From: JAQGMV01 sp035626595
Lineage (GTDB): Bacteria > Pseudomonadota > Gammaproteobacteria > Burkholderiales > SG8-41
NCBI GenBank assembly: GCA_035626595.1
Contig: DASPNJ010000053.1
Span: 1 to 64,000 of the forward strand
DNA: 64,000 nt
Reading direction: 5' to 3'
Shown: piece by piece, positions 25,796 through 34,693 of the stretch
Position numbering within the stretch: the stretch's first letter is position 1
How the letters are laid out: every line of letters begins with the position of its first letter
Translations under genes and position numbers: made by a program
The notes under the pieces: generated by a model
Database searches by the model: none
Told to the model about the DNA's origin: nothing
The model's input: only the letters and a program-made list of their open reading frames with translations

Positions 25796-26503
25796 ATGAA
25801 AATCGGACTTCTCGGTTGCGACGACGCTCCGCCGCACCTCCGTCATCTCGGCGGCACGTACCGCGACATGTTCCGCCGACTGCTCGAGCCGCACGTGCCG
25901 GGGCTCGAGCTCGCGTGGTTCGAGCTGCGCGCGGGCGAGCTGCCGGCTGCCGTCGATGCCTGCGATGCGTATATCTGCACCGGCTCGCGCTATTCGGTGT
26001 ACGACGACCGCGAGTGGATCGGGAAGCTGAAAGCGTTCGTGCGCACGCTGCACGAGACCAAAAAGCTCTTCGTCGGCGTGTGCTTCGGCCACCAGATGCT
26101 CGCCGAGGCGCTCGGCGGGGAAGTGAAACCGGCGGACTACGGGTGGGGCGTCGGCGTACACGAGATGAAGGTGGTGAAGCCCGAGCCGTGGATGGATCCG
26201 CCCGAAGAAGAGCCGAAGATCCAGTACATGCATTCGGACCAGGTGCAGCGTCTGCCGCCGGACAGCACCGTGCTCGCGCAGGCGGCGCACTGCGAAGTGG
26301 CAATGTTCCGCGTCGGCGACACGATGCTGGGCATCGAAGGCCATCCCGAATTTCCGGCGGCCTACGTGGAGGCGCTGGTCAACTTGCGCAAGGACCTGAT
26401 TGGCGAAGCGCGCGCCGAGGAAGCGCTCGCCAGCCTGGGCACGCCCGTCGACGACACGGTCGTGGCGCGCTGGATCGCAAACTTCCTTATGATGGAGCGA
26501 TAA
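25796..26503 (+). CDS. Class I glutamine amidotransferase-like hydrolase
   Basis: A 235-residue protein with the triad Cys96 (GVCFGHQM), His183 and Glu185 (EGHPEF). It resembles stand-alone GMP-synthase-like amidotransferase domains. In a cluster with a glutamine-synthetase-like ligase, the likely job is to hydrolyse the gamma-glutamyl bond after the amine has been oxidised, as PuuD does, although the sequence is not the PuuD type. Ends 24 nt before the macroglobulin gene. Confidence 0.82.
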   Translation: MKIGLLGCDDAPPHLRHLGGTYRDMFRRLLEPHVPGLELAWFELRAGELPAAVDACDAYICTGSRYSVYDDREWIGKLKAFVRTLHETKKLFVGVCFGHQMLAEALGGEVKPADYGWGVGVHEMKVVKPEPWMDPPEEEPKIQYMHSDQVQRLPPDSTVLAQAAHCEVAMFRVGDTMLGIEGHPEFPAAYVEALVNLRKDLIGEARAEEALASLGTPVDDTVVARWIANFLMMER

Positions 26504-26527
26504 CGACTCTCTAAAAAAAGCTCCCCA

Positions 26528-29500
26528 ATGGCAAAGACCAGTGTCACGCGCTTTCTGGGTGGGCTGGCTTTCGCCAGCATCGTGTTCTCCGGCGTCGCTG
26601 CCGCCGCCGAAGTCCAGCTCTTCAATCCGCAGGGTCAGGCGAAAGGCGTGCGCCAGGTCACGGCGCGCTTCTCCGACCCCATGGTCGCATTCGGCGATCC
26701 GCGCCTCGCCGATCCATTCAATATCCAGTGCGACGGCGATCCCGCGCGGCTCAAAGGCCGCGGCCGCTGGGCGGACGCCCGCAACTGGATCTACGACTTC
26801 GAAGCCGATCTGCCGGCGGGCCAGCGCTGCCGCTTTGCGCTGAAGCCCGAGACGAAAACGCTCTCCGGTGCCGCGCTCACCGGTAAGACGGAGTTCAGCT
26901 TCCATACCGGCGGGCCGGCGGTGATCGCGTCCTTCCCGCGCGACGACGACGAATCGATCGACGAAGAACAGGTGTTCCTGCTCGCGCTCGATGCACAGGC
27001 CGAGCCCGCATCGTGGAAGGACGCCTGGTGCGAGGCCGCCGGCGTCGGGGAGCGCATCCCGGTGAAGGTGCTGTCTGAGAAAGAAACCACCGATATCCTC
27101 AAGGCGAACCGCGACGAGGCCTACCAGCTTTTCAGCGCGTACCTCAAAGGCGGCCCGGGCGTTCCATTCGCGCGCTTCAAAGTCGAAGACAAGCGCTGGC
27201 GCGATTCACCGGTCGTCGGCATGAAGTGCGGCCGGCGCCTTCCCGCCGACGCCGCCGTCAAGCTCGTGCTGGGTCCGCAGGTGAAAACGCGCACCGGCAT
27301 CGAGCGCGGCACGCCGCAATCGCTCGCGTTCAAGGTGCGGCCCGCGTTCATCGTGAAGCTCACGTGCCAGCGCGCGAACAAGGACGCGGCGTGCCTGCCG
27401 GTGACGCCGATGCGTCTCGCCTTCAATGCGCCGGTGCCGCGCGACCTCGCCGCGGGCATCCGCATGAAGGCGAAAGACGGCAAGACCTACGAGCCGACGC
27501 TCGAGCCGCACGTCGCAACGGTGAGCGATGTGGAATTCAAGCCCCCGTTTCCGGAGAAGATGGGCTTCACGATCGAGCTGCCCCGCAACTTCAAGGACGA
27601 CGCCGGACGCGAGCCCGAAAACAGAAGCGCGTTCCCGCTCGCGACCGGCACCGACGAATACCCGCCGCTCGCGAAATTCCCGGGGCGCTTCGGCATTCTC
27701 GAGCTTAATGCCGATCCGCTGCTGCCGGTCACCGTGCGCAACATCGAACCGGTCATCGCGGGACGCCGCGTGGAGATCCAGCCGGGCCCAAGCGGGGCCA
27801 TCCCCGGCCGCAGCGCGCGCATCGATGACGAAGTCGCGATCCTCGAGCGGCACCGCAGCTTCATGCGTAACGAGCACATGCAGCGCGTCGCGCGTGTGAC
27901 CAAGCGCTATCCGAACGAAGGCGAGATTCGCGCGATCGGCGAGAACGAGAAAGCCGACGCTTTCGAAGTGCCGCGGGCGCGCAGCGAAAAAGAGATGGAA
28001 GTCATCGGCATTCCGCTCAAGCGCCCGGGGTTCTACGTCGTCGAGCTCGCGAGTCCGCGCCTGGGACGCGCCCTGCATGGTGACGAGAAGCCCTACTACG
28101 TCTCGACCAGCGTGCTGGTCACCAATCTCTCGGTGCATCTCAAGCATGGCCGCGAGCGCTCCATCGTCTGGGTCACGTCCCTCGACCGGGGCAAGCCGGT
28201 GCCGAACGCGCGCGTCACGGTGCGCGACTGCCACGGCCGCGTCTGGTTCGAAGGCAGCACGGATACAGCGGGCATCGCGGACGCGGGCGAGCGCCTGCCC
28301 GCGCGCAACTCCGTGCGCCACTGCGGCGACCATCGCAACGTCCTGATCGCGTTCGCGCGCGTCGGCGAAGACCTTTCGTTCACGTACTCGGACTGGGACA
28401 ACGGTATCTCGCCGTGGAACTTCAATCTCCGGACGTCACACCATTCCCGCAGCCCGCTCAGGGTGCACACGATCTTCGACCGCACGCTCTTTCGCGCGGG
28501 CGAAACCGCGAGCATGAAGCACCTCGCGCGACGCCCGACGGGGGCGGGGTTCGCGATTCCCGGTGCGGCTGAGCTTCCGCGCGAGCTCGTGATCGAGCAC
28601 GTCGGCAGCGGACAGACCTACAAGCTGCAGACGCAGTTCGATGGGACGGGTGTCGCCGAGAACACCTGGAAAATTCCGCCGGAAGCGAAGCTCGGTACCT
28701 ACGAGGTCAACTGGCCCGGACGCCCCGTGGATGGCCGCGCGTCGTTTCGGGTCGAAGCCTTCCGCGTGCCGCTCATGCGCGCCGTGCTCGCGCAGCCGAA
28801 GCAGCCGATGATCCGGCCGAAGAGCGTCAATCTGGATGCCGCCGTGACCTATCTCGCCGGCGGCCCGGCGCCCAATCTGCCGGTGCGGGTGCGCTCGAGG
28901 CTCGAAGAGCGTCCGATCCAGTTTCCCGACTACGACGACTTCCGCTTCGGCGGCGCGCCGGTCAAGGAAGGCATACAGCAGGGCTCCGCCGCCGATCTCT
29001 GGACCCGCATCGATCCCGACGAAGAGCCGCAGACGACCGACAGCCCGACCACGGTACGCAATCTGTCGCTCGATTCGAGCGGCACCGCGGAGATCGCAAT
29101 TGACAAGCTGCCGGCGAACGAGCGGCCGGCCAACCTGCTGGTGGAGATGGAATACAGCGACCCGAACGGCGAGATCCTCGCCGTTGCGACGCGGGTGCCG
29201 CTGCATCCCGCCGGCATCTACGTCGGAATCAAACCCGAAGGCTGGGCCGCGAACCGCAATTCAGTGAGCGCGCAGGTGGTCGCGCTCGACACGGCCGGGC
29301 GTCCGGTCGCCGAGCGCGCCGTGAACGTCGAAGTCTACGAGCGCAAGACCTATTCGAACCGGCGGCGGCTCGTGGGCGGCTTCTACGCCTACGACAGCAC
29401 GGTCGAGTTGAAGCGCGTGAGCGGCGGGTGCTCCGGCAAGACCGACGCGCAGGGCCTTCTCTTCTGCACCGTGAAGCCGAAGAGCTCCGGTGAGCTGCTG

Positions 29501-32356
29501 CTGGTGGCCCGTGCCGCGGACGACGGCGGGCGCGAGAGTTACGCGAACGCGAGTGTCTGGGTGCGCGGCGGCGACGACTGGTGGTTCGAGCCGGGCAATC
29601 ACGACCGCATCGATCTCATTCCCGAAAAAAAGCGCTACGAACCGGGGGAGACGGCGAAATTCCAGGTGCGCATGCCGTTCCGGCAGGCAACCGTGCTGGT
29701 GACCGTCGAGCGCGAGGGCGTGCTCTCGCACCAGGTGGTGGAGCTCGACGGCAAGTCGCCGGTCATCGAGGTGCCGATCGCAGGCCATTACGGGCCGAAC
29801 GCCTACGTCTCGGCGCTCGCACTGCGCGGCCGCATCGATCCCGAGGTGCCGGGACCCTACGCGTGGATCAAACGCTTCTTCTATCGCATCGGCTACTGGC
29901 TGGGTCTCGTCGATGAAGTGCCGGTGGAGCGCGACACGCGCCCGACCGCGCTGGTCGATCTCACGCGCCCCGCCTACAAGCTCGGGATGACCGAGATCAG
30001 GGTGGGCGGACGTGACTACACGCTCAACGTGAAAGTCACGCCCGACCGCGAGATCCTGAAAGTACGCGAAACCGTCCGCGTGGACATCCAGGCCGCCGAC
30101 GCCGCCGGACGCCCGCCGGTGAACGGCGAGATTGCGCTCGCGGCCGTGGACGAAGGTCTGCTCGAGCTCATGGACAACGCGTCGTGGGACGTGCTCGACG
30201 CGATGCTCGGCAGGCGCGCGATCGAGGTGTTCACGTCCACTGCGCAAAGCCACGTCATCGGCAAACGCCACTTCGGCAGGAAAGCGGTGGCGGCCGGCGG
30301 CGGCGGCGGGCGCGGCGGCGCGCGTGAGCTCTTCGACACGCTGCTCCTGTGGAAAGGCCGCGTGCCGCTCGATGCGCAGGGCCGCGCGAAGGTCGAGATC
30401 CCGCTCAACGATTCGCTGACGAGCTTCCGCATCGTCGCGGTCGCACACGCCGGCGACGCGAAGTTCGGCCACGGCGCAACGAAGGTCCGCACCACGCAGG
30501 ACCTCATGATGTTCTCCGGGCTTTCACCGGTGGTGCGCGAGCAGGACGAATACAGCGGGCTCTTCACCGTGCGCAATGCGACCGCGCAGGCGCTCGACGC
30601 GAAGATCGCATGGAGCGTGCGCGATCGTCCGCACGACGACGCAGCAGGCAAGGTGATCGCCACCGGCGAGCAGGCGCTCGCGCTGAAGGGCGGCGAAGCG
30701 ACGGTCGTGTCGATACCGATGAAAGCGCCGGTGGGTGTCGAACGTCTCTACTGGGACGTCATCTCGGCCGCCGCCGGTGCGAAGGACCGCGTGCGCACGT
30801 CGCAGCGCGTGGTCGAAGTGCATCCGGTGCGCGTCTACCAGGCGACGCTCGCGCGGCTCGACAAGCCGCTCGCGCTGCCGGTGGAGCGTCCGGCTGACGC
30901 GATTCCCGGCCGCGGCGGCGTGCGCATCGACGTGATGGGCACGATCGGCAGCGAGTTGAGCGCCGTGCGCGAGTACTTCGCGAAGTACCGGTATACGTGT
31001 CTCGAGCAGCGCGCGTCCAAAGCGATCGGCCTGAACGACGAGAAACTCTGGGAGACGGTCGCTTCGGGTGTCACGAATTATCTCGATCGCGACGGACTCG
31101 CGCGCTATTTTCCGATCGAGGTGCTGCCGGGGAGCGACGCCCTCACCGCTTATCTCATCCAGATCGCCTCGGACGCCGGCCGCGAATGGCCGGACAACGC
31201 GCGCTCGCGCATGCTCTCCGGCCTCGAAGCGTTCGCGACCGGCAAGATCGTGCGTGACAGCGGGCTCCCTGCCGCCGATCTCACCGTGCGCAAGCTCGCG
31301 GCCATCGAAGCGCTGTCGCGCCACGATCGCGCGCGGGCCGGCATGCTCGACTCGATCACGATCGATCCGGCGCTGTGGCCGACCTCCGCGCTCATCGACT
31401 GGATCGGGATCCTGAAGCGCGTCAAGGCGATCCCGCGGCGCAGCGAGCGCCTGCAGGAGGCGCTGGGGCTGCTGCGCGGCCGGTTCAACTTCCAGGGCAC
31501 CGTGATGACATTCTCGACCGAGCGCAGCGACGCGCTGTGGTGGCTGATGATCTCCGGCGACGTGAACGCGAACCGCGCGCTCATCACCGTCCTGGACGAA
31601 AGCGACTGGCGCGAGGACATCGGGCGGCTGGTGCGCGGCACGCTGTCGAGGCAGCAGCGCGGGCGCTGGGCGACGACGGTCGCGAACGCGTGGGGCACGG
31701 TCGCGCTCGCGCGGTTTGGCGACGCCTTCGAGAAAACGCCCGCGAGCGGGAGCGCCACGATCACGATCGGCGAGAACACGGTGCCGCTCAAAGTGGAGCC
31801 GACCGCGCAGACGCGCGACATCGAATGGCCTGCGCAACGCGAATCGGTGACGGTGACCCACAGCGGCGCGGGTGCGCCGTGGGCGATCGTGCAGTCGCGG
31901 GCGGCGCTCCCGCTCAAGGCGCCGATCTCCACCGGTTACGCGATCAAACGCACGGTGACGCCGGTCGAGCAGAAAGACCGCTCGGCCTGGAGCCGCGGCG
32001 ACGTCTATCGCGTGACGCTGGAAATCGACGCCCAGAGCGACATGACGTGGGTGGTGGTCGACGATCCGATCCCGAGCGGCGCGCTGATCCTCGGCTCCGG
32101 TCTCGGACGCGACGCAGGGTCGCTCACGCAGGGCGAGAAGCAGCAGGGATGGGCCTCGGCGACCTTCATCGAGCGCACGCACGAAGCCTATCGCGCGTAC
32201 TACCAGTTCGTGCCGAAAGGCCGGTTCAAGCTCGAATACACGGTGCGGCTCAACAACCCCGGACGCTTCGATCTGCCGGCGACGCGCGTCGAAGCGCTGT
32301 ACGCGCCGGAGATGTTCGGCGAGATCCCGAATGCGGTGATCGCCGTGAGGCCGTGA
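26528..32356 (+). CDS. Bacterial alpha-2-macroglobulin (protease-trapping, thioester-bearing)
   Basis: A 1942-residue exported protein of the YfhM type that traps foreign proteases in the periplasm. The signal peptide (about 1-26, ending GVAAAA) has no lipobox, unlike the E. coli lipoprotein, so the mature protein may be soluble. There are several MG-type beta domains, a Gly-rich bait-like stretch near 1257-1263 (GGGGGRGG), and the reactive thioester motif CLEQ at Cys1491-Gln1494 in the thioester domain (YRYTCLEQRASKAIG), followed by the receptor-binding-like C-terminus. Its stop overlaps the pbpC start (TGATG), the usual partner gene. Confidence 0.95.
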   Translation: MAKTSVTRFLGGLAFASIVFSGVAAAAEVQLFNPQGQAKGVRQVTARFSDPMVAFGDPRLADPFNIQCDGDPARLKGRGRWADARNWIYDFEADLPAGQRCRFALKPETKTLSGAALTGKTEFSFHTGGPAVIASFPRDDDESIDEEQVFLLALDAQAEPASWKDAWCEAAGVGERIPVKVLSEKETTDILKANRDEAYQLFSAYLKGGPGVPFARFKVEDKRWRDSPVVGMKCGRRLPADAAVKLVLGPQVKTRTGIERGTPQSLAFKVRPAFIVKLTCQRANKDAACLPVTPMRLAFNAPVPRDLAAGIRMKAKDGKTYEPTLEPHVATVSDVEFKPPFPEKMGFTIELPRNFKDDAGREPENRSAFPLATGTDEYPPLAKFPGRFGILELNADPLLPVTVRNIEPVIAGRRVEIQPGPSGAIPGRSARIDDEVAILERHRSFMRNEHMQRVARVTKRYPNEGEIRAIGENEKADAFEVPRARSEKEMEVIGIPLKRPGFYVVELASPRLGRALHGDEKPYYVSTSVLVTNLSVHLKHGRERSIVWVTSLDRGKPVPNARVTVRDCHGRVWFEGSTDTAGIADAGERLPARNSVRHCGDHRNVLIAFARVGEDLSFTYSDWDNGISPWNFNLRTSHHSRSPLRVHTIFDRTLFRAGETASMKHLARRPTGAGFAIPGAAELPRELVIEHVGSGQTYKLQTQFDGTGVAENTWKIPPEAKLGTYEVNWPGRPVDGRASFRVEAFRVPLMRAVLAQPKQPMIRPKSVNLDAAVTYLAGGPAPNLPVRVRSRLEERPIQFPDYDDFRFGGAPVKEGIQQGSAADLWTRIDPDEEPQTTDSPTTVRNLSLDSSGTAEIAIDKLPANERPANLLVEMEYSDPNGEILAVATRVPLHPAGIYVGIKPEGWAANRNSVSAQVVALDTAGRPVAERAVNVEVYERKTYSNRRRLVGGFYAYDSTVELKRVSGGCSGKTDAQGLLFCTVKPKSSGELLLVARAADDGGRESYANASVWVRGGDDWWFEPGNHDRIDLIPEKKRYEPGETAKFQVRMPFRQATVLVTVEREGVLSHQVVELDGKSPVIEVPIAGHYGPNAYVSALALRGRIDPEVPGPYAWIKRFFYRIGYWLGLVDEVPVERDTRPTALVDLTRPAYKLGMTEIRVGGRDYTLNVKVTPDREILKVRETVRVDIQAADAAGRPPVNGEIALAAVDEGLLELMDNASWDVLDAMLGRRAIEVFTSTAQSHVIGKRHFGRKAVAAGGGGGRGGARELFDTLLLWKGRVPLDAQGRAKVEIPLNDSLTSFRIVAVAHAGDAKFGHGATKVRTTQDLMMFSGLSPVVREQDEYSGLFTVRNATAQALDAKIAWSVRDRPHDDAAGKVIATGEQALALKGGEATVVSIPMKAPVGVERLYWDVISAAAGAKDRVRTSQRVVEVHPVRVYQATLARLDKPLALPVERPADAIPGRGGVRIDVMGTIGSELSAVREYFAKYRYTCLEQRASKAIGLNDEKLWETVASGVTNYLDRDGLARYFPIEVLPGSDALTAYLIQIASDAGREWPDNARSRMLSGLEAFATGKIVRDSGLPAADLTVRKLAAIEALSRHDRARAGMLDSITIDPALWPTSALIDWIGILKRVKAIPRRSERLQEALGLLRGRFNFQGTVMTFSTERSDALWWLMISGDVNANRALITVLDESDWREDIGRLVRGTLSRQQRGRWATTVANAWGTVALARFGDAFEKTPASGSATITIGENTVPLKVEPTAQTRDIEWPAQRESVTVTHSGAGAPWAIVQSRAALPLKAPISTGYAIKRTVTPVEQKDRSAWSRGDVYRVTLEIDAQSDMTWVVVDDPIPSGALILGSGLGRDAGSLTQGEKQQGWASATFIERTHEAYRAYYQFVPKGRFKLEYTVRLNNPGRFDLPATRVEALYAPEMFGEIPNAVIAVRP

Positions 32357-34596
32357 TGCGATTCGTGCCGTCATTCCCGCGCAGGCGGGAATCCAGAAAG
32401 CGGTTCGGGCACTGGATCCCCGCCTGCGCGGGGCTGACGATTGCTGCGGTCGTGGTGTTTGTCACGTCACTGCTTGTCGCGCCCTACGAGGTGACCGACT
32501 TCGCGTCGGTGCGCACCGTCTGGCGCGCGTCCGATGCCTGGCTGGTCGATCGCCACGGCGAGCCGCTGTCGCGCGTGCGAATCGACCACGAGCGGCGCCG
32601 CGGCGACTGGGTGGCCGTCGCCGAAGTGTCGCCGGCCTTGACTGCGCACGTGCTCGCCTCCGAAGACCGCCGCTTCCGCGAGCACGCCGGCGTGGACTGG
32701 CGCGCCATTCCGGCGGCGGTCAGAGCGACGCTGACCGGCGGGCGCCGCGGCGCCAGCACGCTCACGATGCAGCTCGCGTCGTATCTGCATCCCGAGCTCG
32801 AAAGGAGCGGCCGCCGCTCGGTCATCGACAAATGGCGGCAGATGCGGCAGGCGCTCGCGATCGAGCGCCGCTGGGGGAAGGACGAGATCCTCGAAGCGTG
32901 GTTGAACCTGACGCCGTTCCGCGGCGAGCTCGAAGGTATCGACGCGGCCGCGCGGAGCCTCTTCGGCAAGCGCGCGGCCGGGCTCGATCGCATCGAGGCC
33001 GCGGTGCTGACGGCGCTCGTGCGCGCGCCGAATGCCTCGGCCTCGCGCGTGGCACGCAGAGCGTGTGCCCTGCTGCGTGACGAGGAGAACGGCTGTCTCG
33101 CGGCGCAAGGCCTCGCGGCGGCGGGGCTTCGCCCGCGCACCTTCGATCCGGACCTCGACGGCGCGGCGCCGCACCTCGCGCGCAAGCTCCTCGAACGCGC
33201 CGGAGACCGCGTGGCGAGCACGCTCGACGCGCCGCTGCAGCGCTTCGCGGTCGCGACGCTCACGCGTCACCTGCGCGAGCTCGAGGGACGCAACGTCGAA
33301 GACGGCGCGGTGCTCGTGCTCGACAACGCCACCGGCGAGACGCTCGCGTACGTCGGATCGAGCGGTACCCTCTCGCAAGCGCGCGAAGTCGACGGCGTCA
33401 CGAGCCCGCGACAGGCGGGTTCGACGCTCAAACCCTTTCTCTACGCGCTTGCGCTCGAGCGCACGCTCCTCACCGCCGCCTCGATCCTGGATGACAGCCC
33501 GCTCGCGGTCACGCTGCCGACGGGGCTGTACGTGCCGCAGAACTACGACCACACGTTCAAAGGCCGAATATCGCTGCGGCAGGCGCTCGCGTCCTCGCTC
33601 AACGTGCCGGCGGTGCGCACGGTCGCGCTCATCGGCTACGAGCCGTTTCACCGCAAGCTGAAAACACTCGGGCTCGAGCTCCCGCGCGACGCGGAGCACT
33701 ACGGTTATGCACTTGCACTCGGCGGCGCGGACGTGACGCTGCTCCAGCTCGCGAACGCCTACAGGACTTTGGCCAATGCTGGGCGTTTCACCCCCACCCT
33801 GACCCTCCGCCGTCAAGGGGGAGGGGATAACCCGCCTTCCCCCTCGACGGGGAAAGGTGGGGATGGGGGTGTAACAGCAGTCGACGCGCGTGCGGCCTTC
33901 GTCGTCTCCGACATCCTCGCCGACGCGTCCGCGCGCGCGCTCACCTTCGGCTTCGCGAGCCCGCTCGCGACCCGTTACCGCGCGTCGGTCAAGACCGGCA
34001 CGAGCAAGGACATGCGCGACAACTGGGCGGTCGGCTACACCTCGCGCTATACCGTGGGCGTATGGGTCGGTAACTTCTCCGGCGAGGCGATGCACGACGT
34101 GTCCGGTATCGACGGCGCGGCGCCGGTCTGGCGCGCGATCATGGATTACCTGCACGAAGGCGCCGCGCCGCCCGCCCCGCCGGTGCCCGACGGCATCGTG
34201 CGTCAGCGCGTAACGTTTACGGGCGCGCTCGATACGGCGCGCGACGAGTGGTTTCTCGAGGGCACCGCGCACGCGCGCGTCAGCGCGATTGCAGTCAGCA
34301 CGGTGAAGCCGCGCATCGAAACGCCGCCGCACGGCGCGATCTATGCGATCGACCCGGACATTCCGCGCGATCGCCAGCGTCTGACGGTCACGGCCAGCGG
34401 CGCGCCGCGCGGCGCGCGGCTCGTGCTCGAAGACGGCCGCCGCGTGCGCGCGGAGCGGCCGCTGCTATGGCTGCCCGCGCCGGGCAAACGGGTGCTGGTG
34501 CTGGAAGATGCCGCGGGTCGTGAGCTCGACCGTGTGCGATTCGAGGTGCGCGGCGTCGTCCCGCGGCGTTCTGGATTCGCGGCTGCGCGAGAATAA
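32356..34596 (+). CDS. pbpC: Penicillin-binding protein 1C
   Basis: A 746-residue bifunctional murein synthase paired with alpha-2-macroglobulin. One N-terminal membrane helix (about 24-42) precedes the GT51 glycosyltransferase domain (Glu103 in ASEDRRF, RGASTLTMQL at 132-140). The transpeptidase domain has SxxK at Ser356-Lys359 (GSTLKPF), SxN at 414-416 and KTG at 546-548. A BiPBP_C domain follows at about 650-735. Residues 5-28 are encoded by one palindromic repeat and 478-505 by another, both in frame. The ATG overlaps the macroglobulin stop. Confidence 0.95.
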   Translation: MRFVPSFPRRRESRKRFGHWIPACAGLTIAAVVVFVTSLLVAPYEVTDFASVRTVWRASDAWLVDRHGEPLSRVRIDHERRRGDWVAVAEVSPALTAHVLASEDRRFREHAGVDWRAIPAAVRATLTGGRRGASTLTMQLASYLHPELERSGRRSVIDKWRQMRQALAIERRWGKDEILEAWLNLTPFRGELEGIDAAARSLFGKRAAGLDRIEAAVLTALVRAPNASASRVARRACALLRDEENGCLAAQGLAAAGLRPRTFDPDLDGAAPHLARKLLERAGDRVASTLDAPLQRFAVATLTRHLRELEGRNVEDGAVLVLDNATGETLAYVGSSGTLSQAREVDGVTSPRQAGSTLKPFLYALALERTLLTAASILDDSPLAVTLPTGLYVPQNYDHTFKGRISLRQALASSLNVPAVRTVALIGYEPFHRKLKTLGLELPRDAEHYGYALALGGADVTLLQLANAYRTLANAGRFTPTLTLRRQGGGDNPPSPSTGKGGDGGVTAVDARAAFVVSDILADASARALTFGFASPLATRYRASVKTGTSKDMRDNWAVGYTSRYTVGVWVGNFSGEAMHDVSGIDGAAPVWRAIMDYLHEGAAPPAPPVPDGIVRQRVTFTGALDTARDEWFLEGTAHARVSAIAVSTVKPRIETPPHGAIYAIDPDIPRDRQRLTVTASGAPRGARLVLEDGRRVRAERPLLWLPAPGKRVLVLEDAAGRELDRVRFEVRGVVPRRSGFAAARE
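32370..32438. repeat. Palindromic repeat family B, full element inside the pbpC 5' end
   Basis: Two arms, GTCATTCCCGCGCAGGCGGG + AATCCAG at 32370-32396 and its inverted partner at 32412-32438, match at about 23 of 27 positions. Each arm is itself a hairpin. Other copies are at 37543 and 62279. Confidence 0.85.
33789..33871. repeat. Palindromic repeat family A, full element inside the pbpC transpeptidase domain
   Basis: CACCCCCACCCTGACCCTCC at the left and GGTGGGGATGGGGGTG at the right, with inner AGGGGGAGGGG and CCTTCCCCCTCGACGGGG parts. It stays in the pbpC frame and encodes about 28 Gly/Pro/Ser/Arg-rich residues. Confidence 0.85.
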
Positions 34597-34693
34597 CGCG
34601 CCAAACCGAAGGAAGGCACGGCCCGCACAGAAACAGGCCATGCATCATCGGTTTCCCTCTGTTCGTTTCCGCGACGTGGCGTGCGGGCCCGCG

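Noticed and set aside
26528..34596. Alpha-2-macroglobulin plus PBP1C as a new defence system
   Set aside because: This pairing is well known in Gram-negative bacteria; only the repeat insertions in pbpC are unusual.
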